Translations under genes and position numbers: made by a program
In this document: piece by piece, positions 50,185 through 64,000 of the stretch
Position numbering within the stretch: position 1 is the first letter of the stretch
How the letters are laid out: every line of letters begins with the position of its first letter
Notes under the pieces: model-generated
The model's database searches: none
What the model was told of the DNA's origin: nothing
Seen by the model: only the letters and a program-made list of their open reading frames with translations
Source: Oscarella lobularis
Lineage: Eukaryota; Porifera; Homoscleromorpha; Homosclerophorida; Oscarellidae
Assembly: GCF_947507565.1 (NCBI RefSeq)
Contig: NC_089175.1
Location: forward strand, 620,001 to 684,000
Direction: 5' to 3'
DNA length: 64,000 nucleotides

Positions 50185-51723
50185 ATGGCGACTTTCGTCA
50201 GTACGCGTCAGAATCGGGGTCCTGCCGCCACATGGAATGACGTCCTTTTATGCGGTTACGCGCCCGATGGCGGGCTCTTTGTTCCTGCCAGCGTTCCCGC
50301 AATTCCACTCGAGACGCTAAAAACGTGGAAGAACTTGAGCCACCCCGAAATCTGCAAGAAAATACTACGTTGCTACTTCACAGAAGACGAACTACCGCAC
50401 GCAACGTTCGAAGGCGAGCAAAAAGCAACCGAAAGCATCGAAAAACTCCTCAATTTCTCCTCATAGAGACGATCAGCAAAGCGTTCGACTCGTTCGCCCA
50501 TCCTGACGTCATACCCGTCGTCCGCGCGGGCCACGCCCACGTCGCAGAACTCTTCCACGGACCGACGGGTTCATTCAAAGACGTCGCGCTGAGCGTATAC
50601 GGAAAAATCGTCGAGAATCATCTCGAAACGACGCGCAGGCGCGTAACGATTCTCAACTCGACGACAGGCGATACGGGAAGCGCGGCGATACGCAGCGTTC
50701 TCGGCGGCACGCGCGTGCGCATCGTCGTCATGTATCCGGCGGGAAAAATAAGCGACATCCAGGAACTTCAAATGGCGACCGTCGACGCGCCGAACGTCAA
50801 AGTGTTTCGCGTCGACGGCACGAGCGACGAGATCGACGGCGTCGTGAAGACGTTGTTCTGTGACGAAGAATTCGGACGCGAGCAATCGCTTGGTAGTTTC
50901 AGTTCGATCAATGTTGGACGACTCGTCTGTCAAATAGCCCACTTTTTCTATATCTATTTGAAAACTTGCGTCGATGTTGGCGACGAGGTATTGGTTGCCA
51001 TACCGACGGGCGGTGGTGGACACATTGTTACCGGTACCATAGCAACCAGAATGGGTCTTCCGCTTAAGTTTCTTCTCGCGACGAATGAAAACGATACGGC
51101 GACGCGGTTTGTTTCTAAATAGAACACGTGATCACGTTGCGTTATTGTTATTTAGGGCTATTGAGGAGGGTACGATCGATACGTCGGGTGACATCATTCC
51201 AACGTATGCATGCGCAATGGACGGAAATCTTCCGTATAACATCGAACGGCTTCTCTATTTCCATTCCAATGACGCCGGCACTATCATACGAAAGCAGATG
51301 AGTCAACTTGAAACAACAGGTGGTCTCGAACTGGAACAGGATCAAGTCCAAAGTCTACAAAGCCAAATATGGAGTCATAGCGTCTCTCAGGAGAACATAC
51401 TCGAAACGATGAGGAGGTATCACGCCGATCACGCGTATCTTCCCTGTCCTCACACGGCGACCGCTCTCTACGCGATGGATCGATTTCTCGCTACTCCAGC
51501 GGCGCAGAAACGCTTGTTTCCCAATGGGGGACCCCTGCCTCCCATCGTCTGTCTAGCGACGGCAACCCCGGCTAAGTTTCCTGACGTCGTAGAAAAAGCG
51601 GGACTGCCCGTTCCGCGTCCCGAATCGTTCGCGAAATTATATCACCTTCCAAAGAAAAATCGTCTATTGGAACGCGAGTGGGTTGACTCTCTCAAGAAAG
51701 CCATTAGGGAATTTGACTCTTAG
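50185..51723 (+). CDS. THNSL2: Threonine synthase-like 2 (PLP-dependent lyase)
   Basis: THNSL2 is the animal relative of threonine synthase and acts as a phospho-lyase on O-phosphothreonine-type substrates. Exons 50185-50413, 50467-51106 and 51156-51723 close to 478 aa. Diagnostic parts: FVSTRQNRGPAATWNDVLLC, GYAPDGGLFVPASVPAIPL, ELFHGPTGSFKDVALSVYGK with the PLP lysine (codon 50577-50579), ILNSTTGDTGSAAIRSVLGG, IQELQMATVDAPNVKVFRVD, the glycine-rich PTGGGGHIVTGTIATRMGLP and CPHTATALYAMDRF. Human THNSL2 is of similar length. The first intron (50414-50466, 53 bp) must start with GC rather than GT to keep the frame and the family alignment. The N-terminal 30 codons overlap nothing. Divergent from PCIF1; its stop lies 50 bp from the stop of the next minus-strand gene. 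Confidence 0.93.
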
Positions 51724-51773
51724 AACGTTTGAATCGTATAACCTAGCTATATATATTAGGATGTCTTTTTTGC

Positions 51774-52578
51774 TTACGTTTTTTCTATTCGTTCTCGAGT
51801 TCTAGCACACGTTTCTCGATCGATCGATCGAGCTCGTACGTGGCACGTGTCGCTCGTTCCGCTACTCGTAATTTCCGAACTGCCCGACGCTTGATAGCCG
51901 GAGAGAGTTCGCGAATCGCTACTATTGTGTTCGTCTCCTATTCCTACGCCCGTCGACGCGTTCAACGACGTTTCGTTTCCTGAACTGAGACTCGTCGACG
52001 TGTCGACAGGATCGCTCTCTTCCGTCTCGAGAGTGTCGTTGCTGCTGCCGCTTAGATTGTGACCTCCACTTGCACCGGATGATTCTGTTAGATCGACTAG
52101 AGTTCCTTTTTTTAATTCGTCCTGTTTTCGTTTGAGAAATTCGGTCACGTTCATAGAGTCAAGCAATTTCTAATAATAATAATAAAATATTTGAGGGGGC
52201 CTTCACGCTCGTTACTTGGCGTTTTTCTGCTAGGACGGGATAGAGCATGTCTTTGTACGAAGGGTCCGATGACGAGCTCGACGATCCGTGAACTTTTTCG
52301 GCTAATTTTCTTTTTGCTTCTTGCATGTCTGCCACGTCGCTTTCTCCTTTTCCTTCCTAAACGACAGTTCTGTTGCACGCTAGGCTTCGACTTCGAGACG
52401 TCTGCCCGACCGCCTGTGTCTTCTTTCTCTTCCTGTGCCTTTCCTTGTACTGTTTGTCGCGATGACGCTTGCAGAACTGACTTCGACCCACTACGGGGTC
52501 GTGGCACGAAGCGTCGGCACATTCGGCGACGTCTTCCGTCCTCTTCGCGTCGATATTGTCTCGTTTGGAAGCTGCCAT
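51774..52578 (-). CDS. Small nuclear-looking protein with a C4-C10-C2-H zinc motif
   Basis: Three exons (52578-52411, 52356-52216, 52169-51774) close to 234 aa. The N-terminal part contains CADASCHDPVVGRSQFCKRH, i.e. Cys-x4-Cys-x10-Cys-x2-His, followed by a strongly basic stretch (RDKQYKERHRKRKKTQ). This resembles the single zinc fingers of the KANSL2/INO80D type, but I cannot confirm homology. The middle has a charged helix (MQEAKRKLAEKVHG) and YKDMLYPVLAEKRQKLLDSM with FLKRKQDELKKG; the C-terminal 100 residues are Ser/Thr/Glu-rich and probably disordered. A start at 52638 is also possible. Function unknown; a chromatin role is a guess. Confidence 0.6.
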
Positions 52579-52828
52579 GTAAAGAAAACGAAATCTGTCG
52601 TCCGGGGCATTCGCAGTCCATTCATTGCAGAAGAGCACGCGAGACTATTTATACCCATCAATGTTACACTGTATTTACCTGCACCTGTACTAAAAATTAA
52701 TTTCGAAGTGTAAAAAAGCTAAGACTACAAAACGGGAGGAAGGCTAGCTGCGCACTGCCAGCTAATAACTGAAAACTACAAACTATCTACAAAAAATGTT
52801 TTTAAAAAATGTTCCATGTAATTTCTCA

Positions 52829-55800
52829 CTAAAGAGGTGTTGCTAGTTGTCCATTGGCGTCATGCCGAGACCCACTATTACTGGGTAATAATCCACGTGT
52901 CGACGACACAGACGGAGTAGTTACGCTATCGCACGTCGCAAGCCCACTATCTGCCGTAGAATCTGAATCTGATCCGACCTCAGCATCCTTGTCTAGCACA
53001 GCCGATTCCTCATTCTGTATAGGCTTTCGCGATCGTGCCGAGTAGCGAGGCACAATCGTCGCGGCGACGACGGGCTTCCGCGTTCCTTCCGCTTCTTTTT
53101 CAGCTTTATCCTCGCCGTCAGGATCGTAGCGCGGCGTCATCGGCTCGTCCGATTCCTTGACCGGATCTTTGACGTATTCGTTGACCGTCACGAGATCGTC
53201 GATGGCAAATTGCACGCGAGAGCTCGACTTTCTTCGAGCGCTTTTCAGTTCGACGCCGCCGTTCTTGTTGCTAGCGCCGCCGCGCTCGACGTCCTTCTGG
53301 AGAATCCAATCCCGAGCTCTCTGTCGGAAAAGGAAGAGTAGAACGGCGAGAAAAAGAACGACAACGAGAACGACCAGGGCAACGATTAAAATTATAAGCG
53401 TATTTCCAAACGCGTTCGATGGTGGGTCGTCGACGGAATCGCCTCCCGGATCAACGCCGGTTTGAGATATCTCGACAATGAGATCGGCATTGGCAAGATT
53501 CCCACTGCCGTCCTCAGCTCGAACGACAAAGGAATAGTTGCCCGTTTTGAAGTGATTAAGATTATGAACGACCGTGATAGCGCCCGTGTCCGACTTCATG
53601 CTGAGCCACCGAGTCGACGCGGCGTTGTTGTCGTTGTCGGCGGCGCTGATCAGATGATAGGAAATGACGCCGCCGGCGCCCGTGTCCGGATCGTCGGCCG
53701 ACACGACGAACACCTCCTTATTCAACTCCGTCAATTTGTCGACTTGGAAGAAAAACATGTCCGCCGCGTTGTAGTGAAAACTCGGCTCATTGTCATTTAC
53801 ATCTTGAACGTTCACCGTCACTCGGACCTCCGACTTCATCGTCGCATCGCCTTTGTTTTGCGCAATAATTGTTATGTTGTATTGCCGATCGCCTTCGTAG
53901 TCTAAAGTGCCTTTTGTCGTTATCACGCCCGATGCTCTGTTTACGCTGAAGCGCACAGCGCCCGCGTTCTTCAGCAAATATTCTATGTCGCTGAATACGC
54001 CGTCGTCCGCGTCCGTCGCTTTCACTTGACCCACGACGGCATTCGCCTGCGCTTCCGGCACCTCGAAAACATATAAATTCTTTTGGAAAACCGGCACGTG
54101 ATCATTGACGTCGAGAACAGTTATGGACACGTTGGCATAGGCGACGTGCAGTCCGTCGGAGACTCGCACTTCGACTCGTACTATAGAAGCCAGTTCTCGA
54201 TCCAAACTCATTAGAGTCGTTAGCAGTCCCGACGATTCATTAATAGCGAATGCCTTTGCAAATGAAGACGGATGAACGGAATTGATGGAATACCTCAGCC
54301 GACTATCTTTATCGACATCTAGAGCCGTCACCTTGACGACGGACACGCCGGCTCCTTCGCTCTCGGCGACGCTCGCCGAATAGGTCACCTGATCGAATCG
54401 CGGAGCGACGTCGTTGCGATCTTGAATTATGACGTTGAAAACGGAGCTCGACGAAAGGGGAGGATCGCCGCGATCCGCGGCGACGATAGTCAACGTGAAC
54501 TCGTTCTGCGACTCGTGGTCTAACGTCTTATTAATAATAATTTCGCCCAGTTCGTCGATGCGAGGCGGAGGAAGATAGGCGAAGTAGCCGTCGCCGCCAG
54601 TCATGTGAGAATCGACGTGAGAACCGCGCGCGTCCCCCGTGTCGGGATCGGTGAGGGATAACTGAACGATGACTAAACCTCTGACGTATCCTTCCGGTAG
54701 ATATCCGTGCGTCACGTTGGAGTTCTGTATGACTGGAACCAAGTCGATGCGCGGCGCTTCGTCGTTCACGTCCTGAATGAAAACGCTCACGATGATGTCC
54801 GTTTCGAACGAACTCTCGCCCTGATCGCTCGGATTGTCCTTCGCCTTGACGAAGAATTCGTATTTCGACGACGCTTCCGCTTCGTAGTCGAACGCGTCGG
54901 ACGTCGTTCGTATGAGACCCGTTTGATTGTCGATTACGAAGTGGGTTTCCGGACGGCCGTACGAGTTCGTCAGTCGATAGGTGACGTGACCGTTGGGGCC
55001 CGCGTCCGGATCGCTAGCGAGAACCTAAGGGGAAAAGAGAATTAAACATTAATCGGCGCTTTTTTTTTCGACAGCTGCCAACTAAGTTCCCTAATGGGCT
55101 TCGCGGTCTTTCGTCTTTATCGAATCAACGAATGGCATCAAAGCCGCTTCCGTGTTTGTTATTAGCTCGATTTAGGCGACCATACTATGGTCGCGAACAA
55201 GTTACGACTGCTCGCGCGGGGGCCCCCCAAAACAGGGTCACGCGTACAGATATTTTGTTCGCACGAAAACGTCGGGCCACACAGATGGCTAGCACGCTCG
55301 AAACAGACTCAACTCCCACACGAAGACACGCGCGAGACGTCCTCCTCCACTCACCTGTCCAACTCGCATCCCGCTTGGCGCGTTTTCGTTCAATCGAAAC
55401 GAATAGGTCTTATTGTCGAAACGGGGCCCGTTATCGTTGGTGTCGAGAAGGCGAATGTCGACGATATGCGAACCCGAGCGTCGAAGCGCCGCGTTCGCCG
55501 GATTGTCGTGCGCCGAAACGTTTAGACAGTAATGCGGCATCGTTTCCCTATCCAAACTCCTCGTCGTCGTGAGATAGGGGATGCCGGTCGACGCGTCGAC
55601 GCCGAGAGTGAACGTATCGTTCACGTTGCCCGATTCGATTGCGTAGGTGAGCGTTCCGTTCTCGCCGGCGTCCAAGTCCATCGCCGCGGCGATGGAGAGC
55701 TTCGAATTGGCTTTCTCGAAGAACGCTTCGCTGATTTTCAGCGATTCGACGGCGTCGGCGAAGGCGGGCGCGTTGTCGTTCACGTCCCCTATCGTGACCA

Positions 55801-56182
55801 GGAGCGATCCGTAGGCGAAACCGCCCTGCGTGTTCGTCGCGATGAAATTGATGGTGAATTGAACGATATTGTTCAGAGTGGGTAGGAAGGACTCGCGATC
55901 GAACACCTGCTTCGTTGTAATTCGACCGCTTTGCGAACCCAAATCGAAGTACTTCGACACGTCGGGCGACGGGGACGCGAGCGCGTAAGAGCACGCTTGA
56001 ACGCTGCAGTTAGGCAAAGAAGGACTGCTCGAAAAATCAGATAGTTTTGAGGTTGATAAATCGACGACGAGGGTGTTGGCAGGGCGGCCCTCTTCGATCT
56101 CGAACGACGGAGTAGCGAGGATTGAGCTGATTTTCGTCAATAGGACGAAGACGGTGACGACGTGGCTTCGTGACAGCACCAT
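52829..56182 (-). CDS. Protocadherin-like cell-surface protein, seven EC repeats
   Basis: Two exons (56182-55355 and 55024-52829) give 1,007 aa. Signal peptide MVLSRSHVVTVFVLLTKISS. Seven cadherin repeats end with calcium-binding linkers: VTIGDVNDNAPAF, IRLLDTNDNGPRF, FIQDVNDEAPRI, VIIQDRNDVAPRF, TVLDVNDHVPVF, VQDVNDNEPSF and a degenerate last repeat before a GGDS linker. One transmembrane helix (TLIILIVALVVLVVVLFLAV) and about 180 cytoplasmic residues rich in Ser, Asp and Glu follow, without catenin-binding motifs of classical cadherins and without LamG or EGF domains. Seven repeats, simple TM and single large exon recall delta-protocadherins, but the similarity may be convergent. The 330-bp intron is long for this window. 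Ligand and function unknown. Confidence 0.9.
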
Positions 56183-57045
56183 CGCGGCGGCTGCAGTCCT
56201 AAGCCCAAACGATGAAGCAAGACGACGACGAAACGACGATCGAGAGACAGCTCGTCGAAGGGTGTACTGATTGTTCTCGGTGATAAACAGCGTGAGAAGT
56301 AAGGATGGCCGTGGGCAAGTCAATAAAGCCAACCAATGGGGATTCAGGGGAGGAGGAGCCTTCTCAGAAGACGTCGAAGGCTAATCTTATTTTACATAAT
56401 TGTTTGTAGAACTAGGCCGTGATTGGACGGCTTTGTAATGAAAACCATAGTAATGCGCTTGAGGCGCCTACGCATTTATCGATGGGCGTGGATCTTCTAA
56501 TCAAGTGCCTACGGTCGGCCCCAAAGCCATAAAGATAACACAACAGAAAGCGTGAGAGAAACAGAGGGGAAGTCGCTTTGGAGAGGGGCGATTTGAGAAA
56601 CACGAATTGATTGATAGTTAGTTAATATTGACACTCTCTGCACACCTGAACGCATTAATTTTGCCTAAACATGCGTCGAAACCGACGACCACAACCGACC
56701 ATTGTTCGTCCTTCAACCTGCTGGGCACCGTTATCTTGCGGGTGGTCGAGTGATCGTACGGACGCGAATTGCATTGGGGGAAGCGGTTCCAGATGGTCTA
56801 AAGACCCTACTCTAATAGAATAATCTGTCCACTAAACTGTAGCATATCCCACGGGAAAGCCGGTCCGTGTCGCCTCTTATCGTGCACTATCGCGAAAGCA
56901 GAGCCATTATAATGCCAAACGTCAGACTGAAAAACGTTCGACCACACAGAGGCGCGGAGAAAGTAGCCCGGGCCGTTGCCAGAGAGCCAGAGCGGGGGCG
57001 TGTTTTGTTGACTAGCAGCCGGCTGCAGCCACGGAGCACAAGACA
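56183..57045. other. Intergenic, promoter region of two divergent genes
   Basis: 863 bp between the protocadherin-like start and the plus-strand candidate at 57046. Open minus-strand frames at 56412-56603 and 56807-57052 have no splice context or recognisable protein, and I see no repeat. The largest gap between confident genes in the right half of the window. Confidence 0.5.
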
Positions 57046-57828
57046 ATGACATCCGCGACTGTGATGCCTATATCGGACCGCAACACCCTCAAGTAAGACC
57101 GGGAGACGGGCAACAAAACAAAGAACTAGACGCACTTGTTCTTCCAACCAAAATAAACGCCTTATACCACTCTAGGTTTTCCTACTGGTCGCGCCACGAG
57201 CCGGTAGCCGTGCGAAAGACGGATCACTGGGCAAAGCAGAAATCCAAGGTAAGGGTAAATAAACTGAGAAAAAAGGCCTAAGTAGAGAGGGTTTTCTCCT
57301 GTGAAGTCCTACGCAGTAACTAAACTTCCGACGGGACACACAATCGCTTTCTGCAGACCGTGCCAAAACAGTAAGCCTATCTCCATGAGAACGGAGCTCC
57401 AAAGCACCGTGACGCCATACGGTCAATTCTATCAGAAAAGAAAACCCTCTCGGAGGGAGGAAATACGTCTGGCGCCGGGCCGCTTGAACTGATTCAGTTC
57501 CGCGGCGGAACCGTCGCTCCAATAGGCGATCCAATATTTAATTCATTAATTGATCAGCGCCTGCACAATCCGTCGTTGGTCGCGCGTCCTGACGAACGGC
57601 GACGAACGCGCAGCGTTCCGCCGTCCGCCTACTACGAGCGAGCCAAGCTCGGATACACGTACTGGTACAAGGAACCTGGACAAATGTCTTACAGTGAGTC
57701 ATCGTCATCTGATATCATATGATATCCTCGACTGACTTGGACTGACCCTCGTAATTTATTTAGGGAACAAGGTGTCACTTGGTGCCAAGGATACGGTTCT
57801 GGGACTCGCCTTTTCGCCTCGAAAATAA
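57046..57828 (+). CDS. Unrecognised plus-strand gene, several exons
   Basis: ATG at 57046 starts MTSATVMPISDRNTLK, spliced (donor GTAAGA, acceptor CCACTCTAG) to FSYWSRHEPVAVRKTDHWAK. A long downstream exon reads LELIQFRGGTVAPIGDPIFN and AYYERAKLGYTYWYKEPGQM, ends at a GTGAGT donor (57693), and joins NKVSLGAKDTVLGLAFSPRK with stop 57826-57828. The exon or exons between 57250 and 57430 are ambiguous: SYAVTKLPTGHTIAFC is possible after 57300. The Tyr/Trp/Arg/Pro-rich composition resembles microtubule-inner or ciliary proteins, but that is an impression, not a match. Coordinates of the ends are better supported than the middle. Confidence 0.5.
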
Positions 57829-58337
57829 TTTTTACATGGCGTTTGTATGACTTTGTTTGGTTCGTTCTACGAAGCATGAATATGATGAAAAGCCGCGCTG
57901 TCCGTGGGGCCTACGCAAGGGGAGGGGGGTTGATCGAAGAAGCCATGCATGCTCGTTGATCTCTCTCCACCAAGCCAAAGCAAGTAAAAATATCGATCGA
58001 TCTAGCCTCAAAATACAAAATTCTCAGTCCGAATAAGATCACTTAAACAGATAGTCTGTCTCGTTGACTAGACAGTTATGAGATATTGCAGCAAAACCGC
58101 CAGTAAAAGGAGCGCGAGAAGCGGTCGGTGTTCAACATCGCCATCAACTAAAAACCGCAATACTAACCTCAACGAGAGAGGGAGGACGCGTGGGGAAACT
58201 AACCAGCTGTATTGTCCGGACGACTAACGAATGTATCGTCCACCCTACTTCCGTCTAAGGACGAGGATGCTATTAGTTTCCTAATGCATCATCTACCCCC
58301 GCTTTTTTGCGTGTTTTGAATAAAAGGGCTCCCCACG
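57829..58337. other. Convergent 3' region, no gene seen
   Basis: Lies between the stop of the plus-strand candidate and the HHIPL stop. A GTTTCCTAATGCATCATCTACCC-type mixed sequence, no repeat and no open frame of note. Confidence 0.5.
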
Positions 58338-60485
<2,148 letters not shown>

Positions 60486-60545
60486 GATTTTCACGTGGCA
60501 CGTGAGTCCGACGTCATCGTTTCCCGTATACCGCTTGACCCAAAA
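60486..60545. promoter_or_regulatory. 60-bp bidirectional promoter with two E-boxes and a CRE, HHIPL / NDUFC2
   Basis: Contains CACGTG at 60492-60497 and 60499-60504 (7 bp apart) and GACGTCAT at 60510-60517. The whole promoter between the two start codons is 60 bp, so transcription starts probably lie within coding exons or the interval itself. Confidence 0.75.
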
Positions 60546-60847
60546 ATGCTTCGAACTTGGCTGTTTTGCACGGCCGGTGGCTTATTCACCGCCTGTTGGA
60601 GCAATCTAATTCGAAGATATCCAATGTGGCGAAGTAGGCAGTCACAAAAGGAGATGGGCTCCCCTTTTAGACTCGTTCTTCGAATTTAGGACCGCAACTT
60701 CACGCAGCGTGCATGACCGTCGGCGCAGTCGTCGGATACGGCTTTCACAAGTACGAACAAGGCGCCGAAAAGCGGTACAAACGAATCGCCGAAGGAAACG
60801 AGCGAACACCGAAATGGCTGACGGGAATCGAAGCGAAACAAGACTAG
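60546..60847 (+). CDS. NDUFC2: NADH dehydrogenase (complex I) subunit C2-like
   Basis: NDUFC2 is an accessory membrane subunit of mitochondrial complex I. Two exons (60546-60633 and 60690-60847) give 81 aa: MLRTWLFCTAGGLFTACWSN then LIRRYPMWRRPQLHAACMTV, GAVVGYGFHKYEQGAEKRYK and RIAEGNERTPKWL. The NLIRR.P motif, the histidine before the second hydrophobic helix, and GY..HK-YE match human NDUFC2 (DNLIRRRPI, GYYLVKREDY); the human protein is about 119 aa because of a longer N-terminus. Two predicted membrane segments. AATAAA at about 60900 follows the stop and lies 10-20 bp from the stop of TMEM184C on the other strand. Confidence 0.72.
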
Positions 60848-60917
60848 ATTGTAGTTCAGAGCGATGTCACCCCCCTCCCCCTCCTTGTATCATAATTTGA
60901 AAATAAAGAAAACGATT

Positions 60918-62630
<1,713 letters not shown>

Positions 62631-62656
62631 GCCCCTCTGTTATCCGGGTTGGTCTA

Positions 62657-62664
62657 TGACGTAA
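62657..62664 (-). promoter_or_regulatory. CRE-like element upstream of TMEM184C
   Basis: TGACGTAA lies 26 bp upstream of the TMEM184C ATG and 21 bp from the heparanase stop codon. It is the only recognisable promoter element in the 55-bp gap, so it may drive TMEM184C independently of read-through. Confidence 0.5.
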
Positions 62665-62685
62665 GCGAAAGAAATGTATTGCAAT

Positions 62686-64000
62686 TTACTCCATACATGC
62701 TGGGACTGATGCGTGCACAACAAAGAATCCATAGGTTTTTGAAGGTAGATTGACTCGATTGCCAGCTCTCATCGTGATTGGTTTGAGCGAGGGTAAATCA
62801 TCATTTTCCAACGTCAACAATTTCCCATTCAATAAAATTTCTCTTTAACAAAAAATTGGTTTTTTTAAAAAGACGAATATAGAAGCCCTACTTGCTTGTA
62901 AGCCCACCAGAGCCAGGAGTGAGAACGTAGATATCTATTGGGCCACCAATAAGATTTGAAGGCAATTGTAGATTAGCAGTATCATTCCCTAGATTCATTA
63001 CGTAAATCACGACCGAACCTCTTGATTCCCTACATAATGATATAGTAGTAAATCAGGTAAACAATACACGTGCATTGCATACAGGCTGCAATGAGCATAA
63101 TAGCGAACAATGCGACCATCTTCATCATCGACTCGAAGAACTTTGGGGCCAACCAGCCGTTTAAATAAAACAGAAGTGTAGTAATCCTAAAGTTTACGTA
63201 CACTATATAGCCAATGAGAATAAGATATAAATTTATACTGGAAATGGATAGAAGCTGGAATTGAGTAACGCGTACTTTCCTCCAATGTACGCTTGCCGAC
63301 AAACGACGCTAATGTTACGAAGTGCAGCCAACCCCAACTTGTCAAGCCACCTAGGAAAAATCAATCTTTTCTTAGTTTTAGTATTCTTAATTAATTCTAT
63401 ACATATTTCCGGCTACAAACGCGTCTGACAAGTTGGGCGCTCCTCCTCCATAAGCGCTTGACGTCTCTCCTAGCCAAACTTGAGCAGACGGTGCGTAGTT
63501 AGCTGCAATTTGTGTCGCTCGGTTGAGGTACACTTTCAGACTGTCAAGAAGTCGAGGATTTGTAAAGTCCTCCACTTTGGCTGTTCGTCCATTTTCGTAA
63601 TACTCATGCGACGTGGCAGCGTCAATCCTGTCACCCAACGCTTTTAGGAATCTAATCCATGTATATCAAAAATGAGTACAGTTAACTGTCCAGCGTTTGC
63701 CTTTCGTAGTATTCCAGCTTGTGTATGTCGTCTGGTCCTGCTAGTCGAACAGGAAAATGTCCGAGGTGAGGCAGTGAATTGATCATGTCTTTTAGAACCA
63801 GAAAATCTTTAGCCATTTGCTCTGGTTCTACCGTTTCGTTTTTTGGAAATGACTTGGGTTCTAAATAAATAAATTAATAATCGACCTCATTGTATCGTTC
63901 ATTGAACCGTTTCCAAGTTCCCAGGCAACGCTGTAATTCTTGCTCGCGGTGTAATTCAATAGTTTAGCAGCATTAGTGGAGTCCCAGCTTCCGTTTGGAT
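62686..64000 (-). CDS. HPSE: Heparanase (GH79), 3' half; 5' part outside the window
   Basis: Heparanase cleaves heparan sulfate as an endo-beta-glucuronidase in lysosomes and matrix. At the window end the sequence reads [20 protein letters not shown] then [13 protein letters not shown], holding the proton-donor glutamate of GNEP (its codon is split by an intron at 63859-63909). The nucleophile region [20 protein letters not shown] is intact near 63.45 kb; then [40 protein letters not shown] and the C-terminal beta-sandwich ([33 protein letters not shown]). Stop at 62686-62688. These match human HPSE1 in order and spacing. The signal peptide and propeptide cleavage sites are not in the window, so activation cannot be judged. 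Confidence 0.93.

Noticed and set aside
53462-53905. 147-codon plus-strand open frame
   Set aside because: Antisense to cadherin repeats of the protocadherin-like gene; no splice context or protein similarity.

Overview
Nuclear DNA of a gene-dense non-bilaterian animal, most likely a sponge; the phylum is my inference. Genes are split by very short introns (about 45-80 bp, GT-AG, often ending in runs of TTAATTAA or AATAAA), intergenic gaps are often 50-150 bp, and the gene set is metazoan (Integrator, Mediator, furry, heparanase, a cadherin with seven EC repeats, ependymin-related proteins, coronin-7). No prokaryotic or viral gene, CRISPR array or intact transposon was seen.

Layout. 1-6.3 kb (+): tail of an unknown gene, a short ubinuclein, coronin-7. 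6.3-10 kb: poorly resolved stretch with a minus-strand TATA/CCAAT promoter, two unrecognised gene candidates and a cluster of related small hairpins. 10.2-12.4 kb (+): ethanolamine-phosphate phospho-lyase. 12.4-13.9 kb: little coding, one perfect inverted repeat. 13.9-20.0 kb (-): MED23, head to head with STARD10 (+, to 21.1 kb). 21.65-24.34 kb (-): CLHC1; 24.39-37.44 kb (-): furry. 37.6-39.8 kb (-): two tandem ependymin-related genes created by a segmental duplication that also copied a piece of furry. 39.96-44.33 kb (-): INTS2; 44.4-46.4 kb (-): TTLL1; 46.5-47.4 kb (+): GRXCR; 47.5-50.1 kb (-): PCIF1; 50.2-51.7 kb (+): THNSL2; 51.8-52.6 kb (-): small Cys/His protein; 52.8-56.2 kb (-): protocadherin-like; 57.0-57.8 kb (+): unrecognised gene; 58.3-60.5 kb (-): HHIPL; 60.5-60.8 kb (+): NDUFC2; 60.9-62.6 kb (-): TMEM184C; 62.7 kb to the window end (-): heparanase, lacking its 5' part.

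How the genes relate. They are mostly independent housekeeping or cell-surface genes, not a pathway. What links them is architecture: four divergent pairs share 54-137 bp promoters (MED23/STARD10, TTLL1/GRXCR, PCIF1/THNSL2, HHIPL/NDUFC2), two same-strand pairs lie 50-55 bp apart (furry-CLHC1, heparanase-TMEM184C), and several convergent pairs have 3' ends 50-80 bp apart. CRE-like (TGACGT) and E-box (CACGTG) sequences recur in these short promoters. Several gene models (ubinuclein, both ependymin genes, GRXCR, THNSL2, the Cys/His protein, protocadherin, NDUFC2) were closed exon by exon with consistent reading frame; the others are delimited by start, stop and homology to family proteins as I remember them, and their internal exons were not all fixed.
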